Positions 50,595 to 58,633 of a DNA stretch of 64,000 nt are shown piece after piece. Both the position numbers and the translations under genes were made by a program. This DNA comes from Flavobacterium sp. MK4S-17. Its GTDB lineage: Bacteria > Bacteroidota > Bacteroidia > Flavobacteriales > Flavobacteriaceae. The DNA lies in NCBI RefSeq assembly GCF_009848495.1, contig NZ_WWEP01000011.1, positions 83,842-147,841 of the forward strand, in the 5' to 3' direction. The notes under the pieces are model-generated. The model was not told the origin of the DNA and searched no databases. It saw only the letters and a list, made by a program, of their open reading frames with translations. The first letter of the stretch is position 1; every line of letters starts with the position of its first letter.

Positions 50595-51208
50595 AACTAT
50601 TTATAACGGGTATTGGTACAGATGTAGGTAAAACAGTGGCATCAGCAATAATTACAGAGGCACTACAGGCTGATTACTGGAAGCCTGTGCAGGCAGGTGA
50701 ACTTGAAAACTCTGACAGCCATAAAGTAAAAAGGTATATTAGCAATACCCAATCGGTTATACATAAAAGCAGCTATACGCTGTCAACTCCTGCAAGCCCT
50801 CATTTTGCAGCGGCTGAGGAAGATGTTGTTATTGATATAAAAAATATAACAGAACCGGAAACACAAAACCATTTGGTGATTGAGGCTGCGGGCGGAGTGC
50901 TTGTACCATTAAATGATACCGACATCATAATTGACCTTATTAAACCGGACTATAAGGTAGTAGTTGTGTCAAGGCATTATCTGGGAAGCATTAACCACAC
51001 ACTGCTTACCTGCGAAGCTTTAAAAAGCAGGGGTATTAGTATTGGCGGTATAATTTTCAGCGGTGCTGAAGTGCAGGCAACCGAATCGGTAATATTGGCT
51101 AAAACAGGAATAAAATTAATAGGGCGTATTGATGAAGAACCTTATTTTGATATAAATGTTATAAGTGAGTATGCCGGTCTGTTCAGGAATGAGCTGTTAA
51201 ACCTTTAG
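50591..51208 (+). CDS. bioD: Dethiobiotin synthetase
   Basis: ATP-dependent carboxylation and ring closure of 7,8-diaminopelargonic acid. 205 residues. P-loop GIGTDVGKT (7-15), YWKPVQAGE, IEAAGGVLVPLND (Glu and Gly of the active site) and VVVSRHYLGSINHTLLT. Starts within the stop of the DUF2007 gene and is 3 nt ahead of bioA. Confidence 0.96.
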   Translation: MKLFITGIGTDVGKTVASAIITEALQADYWKPVQAGELENSDSHKVKRYISNTQSVIHKSSYTLSTPASPHFAAAEEDVVIDIKNITEPETQNHLVIEAAGGVLVPLNDTDIIIDLIKPDYKVVVVSRHYLGSINHTLLTCEALKSRGISIGGIIFSGAEVQATESVILAKTGIKLIGRIDEEPYFDINVISEYAGLFRNELLNL

Positions 51209-51211
51209 CTG

Positions 51212-52507
51212 ATGGATAAAAAAGATATAAATTCAACACTTGCCGAAAGAGATAGCAAATACTTGTGGCATCCTTATACCCAGCATAAAACTGCCGCTGC
51301 TCCTGTAGCCATTACAAAAGGCAGTGGAGCCCTGGTTTGGGATGAGCACGGCAAACAATATATAGATGCTATAGCTTCGTGGTGGGTAAACCCCTTTGGG
51401 CACAGCAATACTTATATAGCAGATGCAGTTTATAAGCAGCTTACAACATTGGAGCATGTACTTTTTGGCGGTTTTACACATGAGCCTGCTATCCTTTTAG
51501 CGGAAAGGCTTATGGAACTGCTTCCGGCAAACCAGCAAAAACTTTTCTTTTCAGATAATGGTTCTACGGCGGTGGAGGTTGCTATTAAGGTTGCACTACA
51601 GTATTATTATAATAAAGGTGAAAAGCGTACTAAGATAATTGCCTTTGAAAATGCTTTTCACGGGGATACTTTCGCGGCTATGGCAGCAAGTGGTATATCC
51701 TTTTTTACTGAGGCTTTTAAAGGTTCACTGATTGAAGTGGTAAGGATACCTGTACCTGTTGAAGGCAGGGAGCAGGACTGTATAAATACGCTAAAAAAAC
51801 TGGCGCAAACGGGAGAATATGCCGCTTTTATCTTTGAACCCCTGGTACAGGGGGCTGCAGGTATGGTTATGTACAGCCCCGAACCACTGGACAAGCTAAT
51901 ACAAATATGCAGGGAGAACAGGATTTTTATCATTGCTGATGAGGTAATGACAGGGTTTGGCAAAACAGGTAAAAACTTTGCATGCAATTACCTTACAGAG
52001 CAACCCGACATGATGTGCCTCTCCAAAGCGCTTACGGGCGGTACTATACCTATGGCAATAACAACCTTCACACAGCAGTTGTTTGATGGCTTTTATGACG
52101 ATGATATAAACAAGGCATTGTTTCATGGGCATACTTTTACTGCAAATCCTACAGGCTGTGCTGCGGCACTCGCTTCGGTGGAATTATTGCAGCAATCGCA
52201 AATGCAGGAAAACATTTTTCGTATTAATAAAAGCCACCTTGATTTTAAAGATAAGTTGGACGGACATCCCAGGGTTGCTACTACGCGTGTGCTTGGAGTA
52301 ATATTTGCGCTTGAAATTAAAACAGAGAGCAGCGAGGGCTACTATGGCGGGCTGCGTAACAGGCTGTATAATTTTTTTATTGAGAGCGGTATTATTTTGA
52401 GGCCTGTTGGCAATATTATATATATACTCCCGCCGTATGTAATTACAGAGGAACAGCTTGAAAAGGTATATAAAACAATTAAACAGGCTTTGGCCGAAGT
52501 CTATTAA
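51212..52507 (+). CDS. bioA: Adenosylmethionine--8-amino-7-oxononanoate aminotransferase
   Basis: PLP class III aminotransferase that makes diaminopelargonic acid with SAM as amino donor. 431 residues, normal. LWHPYTQHK (18-26) is the BioA N-terminal signature; IASWWVNPFGHSN, FFSDNGSTAVEVAIK, ENAFHGDTFAAM, FIIADEVMTGFGKTGK (PLP Asp) and LSKALTGGTIPMA (PLP Lys) follow. Second gene after bioD and 11 nt before the ketosynthase-like gene. Confidence 0.96.
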   Translation: MDKKDINSTLAERDSKYLWHPYTQHKTAAAPVAITKGSGALVWDEHGKQYIDAIASWWVNPFGHSNTYIADAVYKQLTTLEHVLFGGFTHEPAILLAERLMELLPANQQKLFFSDNGSTAVEVAIKVALQYYYNKGEKRTKIIAFENAFHGDTFAAMAASGISFFTEAFKGSLIEVVRIPVPVEGREQDCINTLKKLAQTGEYAAFIFEPLVQGAAGMVMYSPEPLDKLIQICRENRIFIIADEVMTGFGKTGKNFACNYLTEQPDMMCLSKALTGGTIPMAITTFTQQLFDGFYDDDINKALFHGHTFTANPTGCAAALASVELLQQSQMQENIFRINKSHLDFKDKLDGHPRVATTRVLGVIFALEIKTESSEGYYGGLRNRLYNFFIESGIILRPVGNIIYILPPYVITEEQLEKVYKTIKQALAEVY

Positions 52508-52518
52508 ATACTTAAAAT

Positions 52519-53676
52519 TTGAAATTACCCGTTTCCATTACTGCTGTAGCTTCCTTTTCCCCGCTTGGGGATTCGCCTGCTATGGTTTGGAAAAATTACC
52601 TGAGTGATTATACATTTATTACACAAAAGCAAATAGGAGGGAAAATAGTTCCTGTTGCGGTATTGCCCCTGCAATTGCAGGAAGAAGTTAATGCACTTAG
52701 GCTTTCAGGTGATAAGTATAAAAACCTTGATAATTCAGTCCTTTATGCAATTTTGGCTTCACGCAGGGCAGCTAAAACTGCCGGCTGGGCAGCAGGGGAT
52801 AGCTTTGGCATAAATATAGGTTCTTCAAGAGGCGCAACAGGACTTTTTGAGGAATACCATTCCGCATTTATAAAAAGTGGTACTACAGCAGTGCAGGCAT
52901 CACCTTATACCACATTGGGCAATATATCCTCGTGGGTGGCACAGGATTTAAAAAATGATGGCCCTGAAATATCACACTCCATTACCTGCTCAACAGCTTT
53001 ACATGCTTTGCTTAACGGTGTTGCGTGGCTACAAGCGGGGATGGCAGATAAATTTCTTGTGGGAGGCAGTGAAGCCCCGCTAACCCCGTTTACACTTGCC
53101 CAGATGAAAGCCATGAAAATTTACAGCGGACTGACTGATGATGAATATCCCTGCAGGGCCTATGATTTTAATAAGCAAAAAAACACTATGGTTTTGGGGG
53201 AGGGTGCCGCTATGGCCTGCCTTGAAGCAGGTTATAAAGAAAATGCGGCGGCTTATATTGAAGGTATAGGTTATGCTACCGAAACATTACAGCATAGTGT
53301 ATCTATTTCGGCTGATGCCGAATGCCTGCAAAAATCTATGGCAATGGCATTAAAGGGTGTTGACTTACAAACGGTTGATGCTGTAGTAATGCATGCCCCA
53401 GGCACGATACAAGGTGATATTTCTGAATTTAAAGCGATACAGCGAATATTTGGGAATAACCTCCCGCTACTGACAACCAACAAATGGAAGACAGGCCATA
53501 CTTTTGGTGCTTCGGGTCTTTTAAGCCTGGAAATGGCTATACTTATGATAACGCATAATACTTTTATACAAGTGCCTTTTGCAACCAGGCAAAAACAGCG
53601 TAAACCTTTAAACCGCATTTTAATAAATGCTGTTGGCTTTGGCGGAAATGCCGTAAGTGTATTGATTTCCAAATAA
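52519..53676 (+). CDS. Beta-ketoacyl synthase-like protein of the biotin cluster
   Basis: 385-residue thiolase-fold protein. The frame starts with TTG; the first ATG (codon 22) would remove the core strand VSITAVASFSPLG, so TTG is likely the true start. The Cys-His-His triad of KAS I/II appears kept: Cys157 in SITCSTALH, His292 in VVMHAPGTIQGD and His327 in KTGHTFGASG. The second motif differs from the standard NAHGTST by a two-residue insertion between His and Gly-Thr. GSSRGATG and GEGAAMACLEAG are other family features. It is cotranscribed with bioD and bioA and may act in making or loading the pimeloyl chain; this is inference from position. Confidence 0.82.
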   Translation: MKLPVSITAVASFSPLGDSPAMVWKNYLSDYTFITQKQIGGKIVPVAVLPLQLQEEVNALRLSGDKYKNLDNSVLYAILASRRAAKTAGWAAGDSFGINIGSSRGATGLFEEYHSAFIKSGTTAVQASPYTTLGNISSWVAQDLKNDGPEISHSITCSTALHALLNGVAWLQAGMADKFLVGGSEAPLTPFTLAQMKAMKIYSGLTDDEYPCRAYDFNKQKNTMVLGEGAAMACLEAGYKENAAAYIEGIGYATETLQHSVSISADAECLQKSMAMALKGVDLQTVDAVVMHAPGTIQGDISEFKAIQRIFGNNLPLLTTNKWKTGHTFGASGLLSLEMAILMITHNTFIQVPFATRQKQRKPLNRILINAVGFGGNAVSVLISK

Positions 53677-53699
53677 TATAGCGCCTATATAAATGATGA

Positions 53700-53721
53700 A
53701 AGCCCGGCACTACCCGGGCTT
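53700..53721. terminator. GC hairpin downstream of the ketosynthase-like gene
   Basis: AAGCCCGG (53700-53707) with CCGGGCTT (53714-53721), 6-nt loop. Without a long T run on the plus strand. It may terminate the biotin operon or belong to the repeat module that follows. Confidence 0.55.
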
Positions 53722-53725
53722 CCTG

Positions 53726-53889
53726 CATCCAACTAAAAAATTACTAAAATTTATGATAGATCTATCATAAATGCCTATAATGGTTTTGGCTAAAGCCGCT
53801 GCCAGCGCTGGACCTTATATCATTATGTTTTTTAGAAGGCCCCGAAGAATGATGCCATTAACAGGGCCTGCCATCCAACTAAAAAATTA
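53726..53889. repeat. Direct repeat CATCCAACTAAAAAATTA (two copies) with hairpins and a palindrome
   Basis: Identical 18-nt copies at 53726-53743 and 53872-53889. Each is preceded on the plus strand by a GC hairpin (53700-53721; AGGCCC 53837-53842 with GGGCCT 53864-53869). Between them is a perfect 24-nt palindrome (53749-53772). No coding frame of any length. On the minus strand the copies lie behind the stop of the T9SS gene at 53906. Confidence 0.7.
53749..53772. repeat. Perfect 24-nt palindrome
   Basis: Half-site ATTTATGATAGA is followed directly by its reverse complement, with no spacer. It could be a dimer binding site or a cruciform/hairpin. No gene is at either side within 75 nt. Confidence 0.6.
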
Positions 53890-53905
53890 TTATTGATGTG
53901 CTAAA

Positions 53906-56900
53906 TTAATTCAGCATGATTTTTTTAGATACAACCTGTTTGTTATCAAGCGTAATCTTTATTATAGCAACCTGTTGTGCCACATTAAGCTGCGCGCTGG
54001 TAAATTCGGTAGCATCTATATTGTTTTGGCTATAAACAGCCCTTCCTAAAAGGTCATATATCTCAACTGACTGGATAACGGCAGGTGACTGTATTTTAAC
54101 CTGTTTGCCATTGCGGTAAACAATTACATCTTTAACATTTACCTGTGGTACATCAACTCCTAAAGCTTCTATTGAATACATGATTTCAAAACGGTCATCA
54201 AAAGTACCGGCTTCAGTACTGAAAGAATAAGCACCTTCATTCAGGTTATATATAGCATTTAAAAGCCTGTCATGTAAATATACTGCCTGTCCGGCATCAG
54301 CAAATATACCATCTGCACGGTCTATTTTAATTTCAAATGTACCTGCAACAGCAGCTTTGTAACCAAGAGGAACAATATCAGCTACATCAAATGCAGGGCG
54401 TGCCTGTATAGCATATTTTACATCTTCTATCTTAGTATATAAGCTCACATTTCCTGAACCTAAAGCCCTTCCGTCAAGCCCATTGTCATAATCCAGTGTA
54501 GCTATCGGTGTATAACCTATAACAGCCTGGGCAAAATCGCCTCCTTCATTAGATACATTCAGCCACATACGGCTTGCGTCCATACCTTCAGGCTGGCCTG
54601 CTGTATCAGAGTCGGTAGCAGCTGTACGGAAGAAGTAATTAAAATTGGTAGTGCGGCGCATGTTATTTTTAAACACAAGGTTTTGTGTGTTTTTAGCTTT
54701 TACAATAAAGCCCTGCCCTGTATTAAGTAAAGCACCTTCGCTGCTGTCAATCCTGAACGGGTCAAAAATAAGTTCGTTACCCGATACATCTGTGTTTGCA
54801 CCGCCTCCTGCAGCACTGTTTGCCTGGTAGGCAAATTTTGTAATAGTACAGTAGCTGGATGCATTAGGGTTGTTTGTTTTTCTCCACATCCAAATTGTAC
54901 CTTCAATATTATCAATGTTGGCATCAATAAAATCAGTAACGCTTATTGGTGAAGGGTAAGGGTTACCCACTGCATTATATGCATTTGATGAACTTTCGCG
55001 AACAAGGGGTATATATACGTTACCGTTGTTAGGCACACCTTTAAAAGCTCCGTTATAAACGGTAGGGCTGTCTGGGAAAGTGTTAGGAACACGTATTAAA
55101 TATCCTTTAGCTTTTACAAATGTATTTGAAGCAGATGTAGCAGCATATAAATCGGTTGCAGTGTCATATACATAAAAGCGGTTTGACAATGTTAACGGAG
55201 AGAATTCCTGTAAAGTCTGGTTTCCTGAAACCGGAGACGACCACATTGTATAATCAAGGCGCTTAAGCATACCGCTGTTTCTTTTTACCGTTACATTACC
55301 GGAGTTGATTGTGTTTTGGTTCTGTACAAGGTTTGAGCTGCTGTCAAAAGTAAGTTTTGCAGTTGCAGCCACGTTAACATTATGCTCTACTATTGCATTA
55401 GACTGGTTTGTAAAGGTTACTTCTGCATTTCCTGTTACAAAGATTGAGCAGGCATAAAGCGTACCGCCTGATTGTGTATAGTTTGCACTGAAAATTACAT
55501 CTTTATCTATTGCTGGCACACCATTGCTCCACTGTGGTACGGCATTTTCACCTAACCATGTTGTTGAGCTGCTGCAGTATATACCTTCATTGCTATTTTC
55601 GTCAGGCACCTGAATTGAACCAAACTCATCTGCACCCATATCAGGCGTGGTAGTATTCCTTATCTGGCCATCTATATCTTTTGTAACACTGGCAATAGGT
55701 GTACCTGCATCATTAAGATCGGCATTTTCTGCTGAAGAAGTGCTTATATGTAAATCTGTAGCAGATATAAATACAGGGTTTACATTTTTAGATTGTGCAT
55801 CTTTTCCATTGGTTGCAGATATCCAGCCCGATAGTGATGTTTGTGCATAAGGGTTTCCGCCTTCTGTAATACTTGCGCCATACATACCTATAAACTTGGT
55901 TGAATAATAGTTGTTATAGTTAAGCTGGCTGAATGTAGATGCCGTAGGGGCAATTACAGCTATTGCGTACCTTTCAGTATTTTCGTTTGTTTGGGCATTA
56001 ACCAAAATATTGTTCCTTACATCAAGCCCGGTAACTCCTGAATTGATAAATAAGGCAGCAGAGTGATTCCTTGATGATGAAGTTTGATTTTTTTCAAGTT
56101 TTACAGTGTTGTTGTAAATTTTATAACCACCACCTGAACCTATAAAAATACCATATCCGTTATGTGTAGGGCCACCATTTCCCTGTCCTGCCACATTTAG
56201 TATAAAGTTGTTGAATACCGTTATATTAGAACTTTGGTTTGTTGATGATAAACGTATTCCGAAAAACGGCTCATCATTAGTTTCTGTACGGATGATTTCT
56301 GACAGGTTGTTGTTTTTTATTACACCTGAATTGGTATTATTTGCTATATATATACCACCGGCAGAAAGGTTGCCAGAAGTATTATCGCGGTATAACTTGT
56401 AAATAAGGTTTTCTGATACCTCAAAAGCGGTAACATTAGAAAGATAAACCGGCTGAACTATTGTTTCGGTATTTATTTCAGCACCAAGGTCATTTTGAGA
56501 AATAACTACATTGCTGGTAAGGTTGCTGTTTTTACCGTTTATATAAACACCCTGCTTTACGTTTACAAAATCGTTGCCTGTTATTTTAATACCTGTATTT
56601 GCAGTTGCAGCAGCATTTACAGAAAGTTCATTATTACCGCCCGTGCTGTTATCTCCGGCATAAATACCTAAACAGAATTTATCAGGGTTGTTTTTATATG
56701 TTTGTTTTATCTGTAAATGTTTAATAGTAACATTATCAGACCCATTGCTTCCATTTGCGCTTGCAATCCAAAATACAGTCCTGTTTACATAATCATTACC
56801 TCCATCTCCTGCATAGCTGGAGTTGGTTACAAAAAGGTTCCTGGTTGTACCGTTAGTTATATTACTGCCATCAAAAACAATATTGTCGGCACCATTAATT

Positions 56901-58063
56901 TTGAATACAGCAGGCACAGCAGTATAAGAGTTATCACGGAAAGCCTCAATACGTACATTTTTACTTGGAGCAGGCTTAAAAGTTACTTTGTTGGTTACAG
57001 AAGTTCCTGAAAACTGATTTATTGTTATAGGGAAAGTTTCGGCTGTGCTGTATGTAGAGTTGTTAAGCAGGAATGTAACAGGGCCGCTTACGCCGTTTGA
57101 GTTAAGGTAATTTACCGCCTGGGTAATTGTGGTAAAGTGGCCACCTGTACCTACATAATATGTTCCGTTTAAAGCACCTGTTGGGGTAATACCCTGCACA
57201 GCAAGTGTTACAGTAGCAGTAGAGCTTGGGTCTGTACCATTGGTAGCAGTATAAGTAAAGCTGTCCTGGCCTATGTAGTTATTGTTGGGAGTATAAGTTA
57301 GGGTATTATTAGCACTAAGGGCAACACTACCGTTAGACGGCTGTGTAAAATTGATGCTGCTTACAGGGGCGTTACCTGCCACATCATTTGATAATACATT
57401 TAACACTGTTGGCTGATTGATATTTACAGTGTAATTATCATTTGTGGCTAAAAGTACTGAACTATATGATTCAACGTTCCCTTTTAAAACGGGGCCTTCC
57501 ACACCAACACTGCCAGAACCCGTAGGGTTATAAATTGCAAAATTAGTGTACCATATATTGCTGTGGTCATAAAGGTATACCTTTATTGAAAGCGTTTTAT
57601 TAGGTAATATGGTATAGCCGGCAGGGAAGTTAAGCGTTACTGTTTGCTGGTTTGAAGTTACATTAATAACACTATTACCGGAATTATTGGTAAGTGCAGC
57701 AGTATTAGTACCATCGTTAGAAACAACAACCTGCATTTTGTGTGTTTTATCATTGCTGATATTACCGCAGGTTAAAATAAATTGAGAGGGTGTAAGCTTG
57801 TAATTGTTATTAGGGCTTACTTTAAACTCAACATATTTAGCATAATTGATTGTTGCACTGCTTGAACCGTTGTGCAGGTTGCCTATCTGAAACCTGCTTG
57901 GCCAGCTTTCCTGCTGAACCTGAACGCCTCCGGCTGTTGTTATAGCCTGTGCAGTAATGTTTGTTAGGTTTGTCGGCTGGGAAAGGTTGTTCCAGCTTAC
58001 AAGAGTACTTTGCGTAAAGCCATAGAAAGGCAATAGCATTAGTAAAAGTAATGACTTTTTCAT
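53906..58063 (-). CDS. Large T9SS surface protein with cadherin-like domain and parallel beta-helix
   Basis: 1,385 residues. Signal peptide 1-17 (MKKSLLLLMLLPFYGFT); an Asn/Thr-rich beta region (about 20-200); a cadherin-like/tandem-95 type repeat (about 205-290, ATNDNYTVNINQPTVLNVLS ... NNYIGQDSFTYTATNG); a long right-handed parallel beta-helix (about 295-830) with repeated N-x-I/V strand turns (NIVFDGSNITNGT, VFNNFILNVAG, GYKIYNNTVKLEKN); a further beta region (about 830-1300, TFVKAKGYLIRVP, GNPYPSPISVTDFID), the kind found before T9SS domains; and a type A sorting domain (about 1315-1385, SVEIYDLLGRAVYSQNN ... VVSKKIMLN). Surface adhesin or glycan-binding protein; a lyase activity of the beta-helix is possible but no catalytic residues were seen. 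Monocistronic, with its own promoter. Confidence 0.85.
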   Translation of the reverse strand: MKKSLLLLMLLPFYGFTQSTLVSWNNLSQPTNLTNITAQAITTAGGVQVQQESWPSRFQIGNLHNGSSSATINYAKYVEFKVSPNNNYKLTPSQFILTCGNISNDKTHKMQVVVSNDGTNTAALTNNSGNSVINVTSNQQTVTLNFPAGYTILPNKTLSIKVYLYDHSNIWYTNFAIYNPTGSGSVGVEGPVLKGNVESYSSVLLATNDNYTVNINQPTVLNVLSNDVAGNAPVSSINFTQPSNGSVALSANNTLTYTPNNNYIGQDSFTYTATNGTDPSSTATVTLAVQGITPTGALNGTYYVGTGGHFTTITQAVNYLNSNGVSGPVTFLLNNSTYSTAETFPITINQFSGTSVTNKVTFKPAPSKNVRIEAFRDNSYTAVPAVFKINGADNIVFDGSNITNGTTRNLFVTNSSYAGDGGNDYVNRTVFWIASANGSNGSDNVTIKHLQIKQTYKNNPDKFCLGIYAGDNSTGGNNELSVNAAATANTGIKITGNDFVNVKQGVYINGKNSNLTSNVVISQNDLGAEINTETIVQPVYLSNVTAFEVSENLIYKLYRDNTSGNLSAGGIYIANNTNSGVIKNNNLSEIIRTETNDEPFFGIRLSSTNQSSNITVFNNFILNVAGQGNGGPTHNGYGIFIGSGGGYKIYNNTVKLEKNQTSSSRNHSAALFINSGVTGLDVRNNILVNAQTNENTERYAIAVIAPTASTFSQLNYNNYYSTKFIGMYGASITEGGNPYAQTSLSGWISATNGKDAQSKNVNPVFISATDLHISTSSAENADLNDAGTPIASVTKDIDGQIRNTTTPDMGADEFGSIQVPDENSNEGIYCSSSTTWLGENAVPQWSNGVPAIDKDVIFSANYTQSGGTLYACSIFVTGNAEVTFTNQSNAIVEHNVNVAATAKLTFDSSSNLVQNQNTINSGNVTVKRNSGMLKRLDYTMWSSPVSGNQTLQEFSPLTLSNRFYVYDTATDLYAATSASNTFVKAKGYLIRVPNTFPDSPTVYNGAFKGVPNNGNVYIPLVRESSSNAYNAVGNPYPSPISVTDFIDANIDNIEGTIWMWRKTNNPNASSYCTITKFAYQANSAAGGGANTDVSGNELIFDPFRIDSSEGALLNTGQGFIVKAKNTQNLVFKNNMRRTTNFNYFFRTAATDSDTAGQPEGMDASRMWLNVSNEGGDFAQAVIGYTPIATLDYDNGLDGRALGSGNVSLYTKIEDVKYAIQARPAFDVADIVPLGYKAAVAGTFEIKIDRADGIFADAGQAVYLHDRLLNAIYNLNEGAYSFSTEAGTFDDRFEIMYSIEALGVDVPQVNVKDVIVYRNGKQVKIQSPAVIQSVEIYDLLGRAVYSQNNIDATEFTSAQLNVAQQVAIIKITLDNKQVVSKKIMLN

Positions 58064-58125
58064 TTTAGTAATTAATTAATTTTTAGTAAGTTATGGGGGG
58101 CATAACTTTTTTTGGGTTGCGGGGG

Positions 58126-58133
58126 CAAATGTA
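58126..58133 (-). promoter_or_regulatory. -7 promoter element of the large T9SS protein
   Basis: TACATTTG on the minus strand, 62 nt upstream of the ATG at 58063. The leader carries the small hairpin at 58090-58106. Confidence 0.55.
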
Positions 58134-58304
58134 CAACAAAAAAATTATAACTTGAAAATATTTTTTTGTTAAATTTTTAATTTTTTTCATGTTTAAAAAA
58201 ACAGGTAAATACTTTAAAAGCAACACATTACCTGCCAAGCCAGTGTACGCTTGGTTTTATGGGTAAATATGTTTATTTAGCCTTTAAAGTTGGCCTTCGG
58301 GGTT

Positions 58305-58336
58305 TATATAAAATGAGGGGGCACTCATTTTATATA
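58305..58336. repeat. Strong 13-bp hairpin in the intergenic region
   Basis: TATATAAAATGAG (58305-58317) pairs perfectly with 58324-58336; loop GGGGCA. It may end transcripts from the regulator gene at 58634 (minus strand), though no T run follows and it is about 300 nt past the stop. Confidence 0.6.
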
Positions 58337-58633
58337 TTTAACTGAAGATAAAATAGCATCAGCATTCATGTTGCTTTGTTACGAGCGATTTTTCATAATT
58401 ATAAAATTAATTTTTTAGTATGGATTGCATTTTTACTACTCCGTTTCAGAAGTAATAACGATGCAAAGTAAAGGCAAAACGCTTATTTAACAAATTTTTT
58501 AGAATAGACAAAATATAGACAATTTGAAAAAATATTAAAAAATAGTATCTGTAAATCAATTACTTATAAATGACATGTAGAATTTATAGACAAATTGTAT
58601 AGACAGGGCATATTTATACATGTGATAAGTATT

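Larger units (their letters stand above)
58064..58633. other. 570-nt intergenic region with hairpins and short repeats, no gene
   Basis: No open frame of useful length and no known RNA gene recognised. From left to right: two copies of TTTTAGTAA (58064, 58081); hairpin GTTATG/CATAAC (58090-58106); minus-strand promoter element (58126-58133); inverted repeats CAGGTAA/TTACCTG (58202-58234) and CCAAGC/GCTTGG (58235-58254); a strong 13-bp hairpin (58305-58336); an imperfect inverted repeat TTGCAT/ATGCAA with inner TTACT/AGTAA (58425-58466); four ATAGACA heptamers (58504-58605). Confidence 0.7.

Noticed and set aside
53700..53889. Insertion sequence or MITE suggested by the direct repeats and palindrome
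   Set aside because: The two 18-nt copies are direct rather than terminal inverted repeats, no target-site duplication was seen, and there is no transposase.
54645..57010. Plus-strand reading frames inside the large T9SS gene
   Set aside because: Shadow frames opposite a strongly supported repeat protein.
58504..58605. CRISPR array suggested by repeated ATAGACA
   Set aside because: Repeats are only 7 nt, irregularly spaced, with no spacers of 30 nt and no cas genes.
58064..58633. Housekeeping RNA gene (tmRNA, RNase P, SRP, 6S) in the largest intergenic gap
   Set aside because: None of the conserved sequence blocks of these RNAs was seen by eye; a covariance-model search would settle it.
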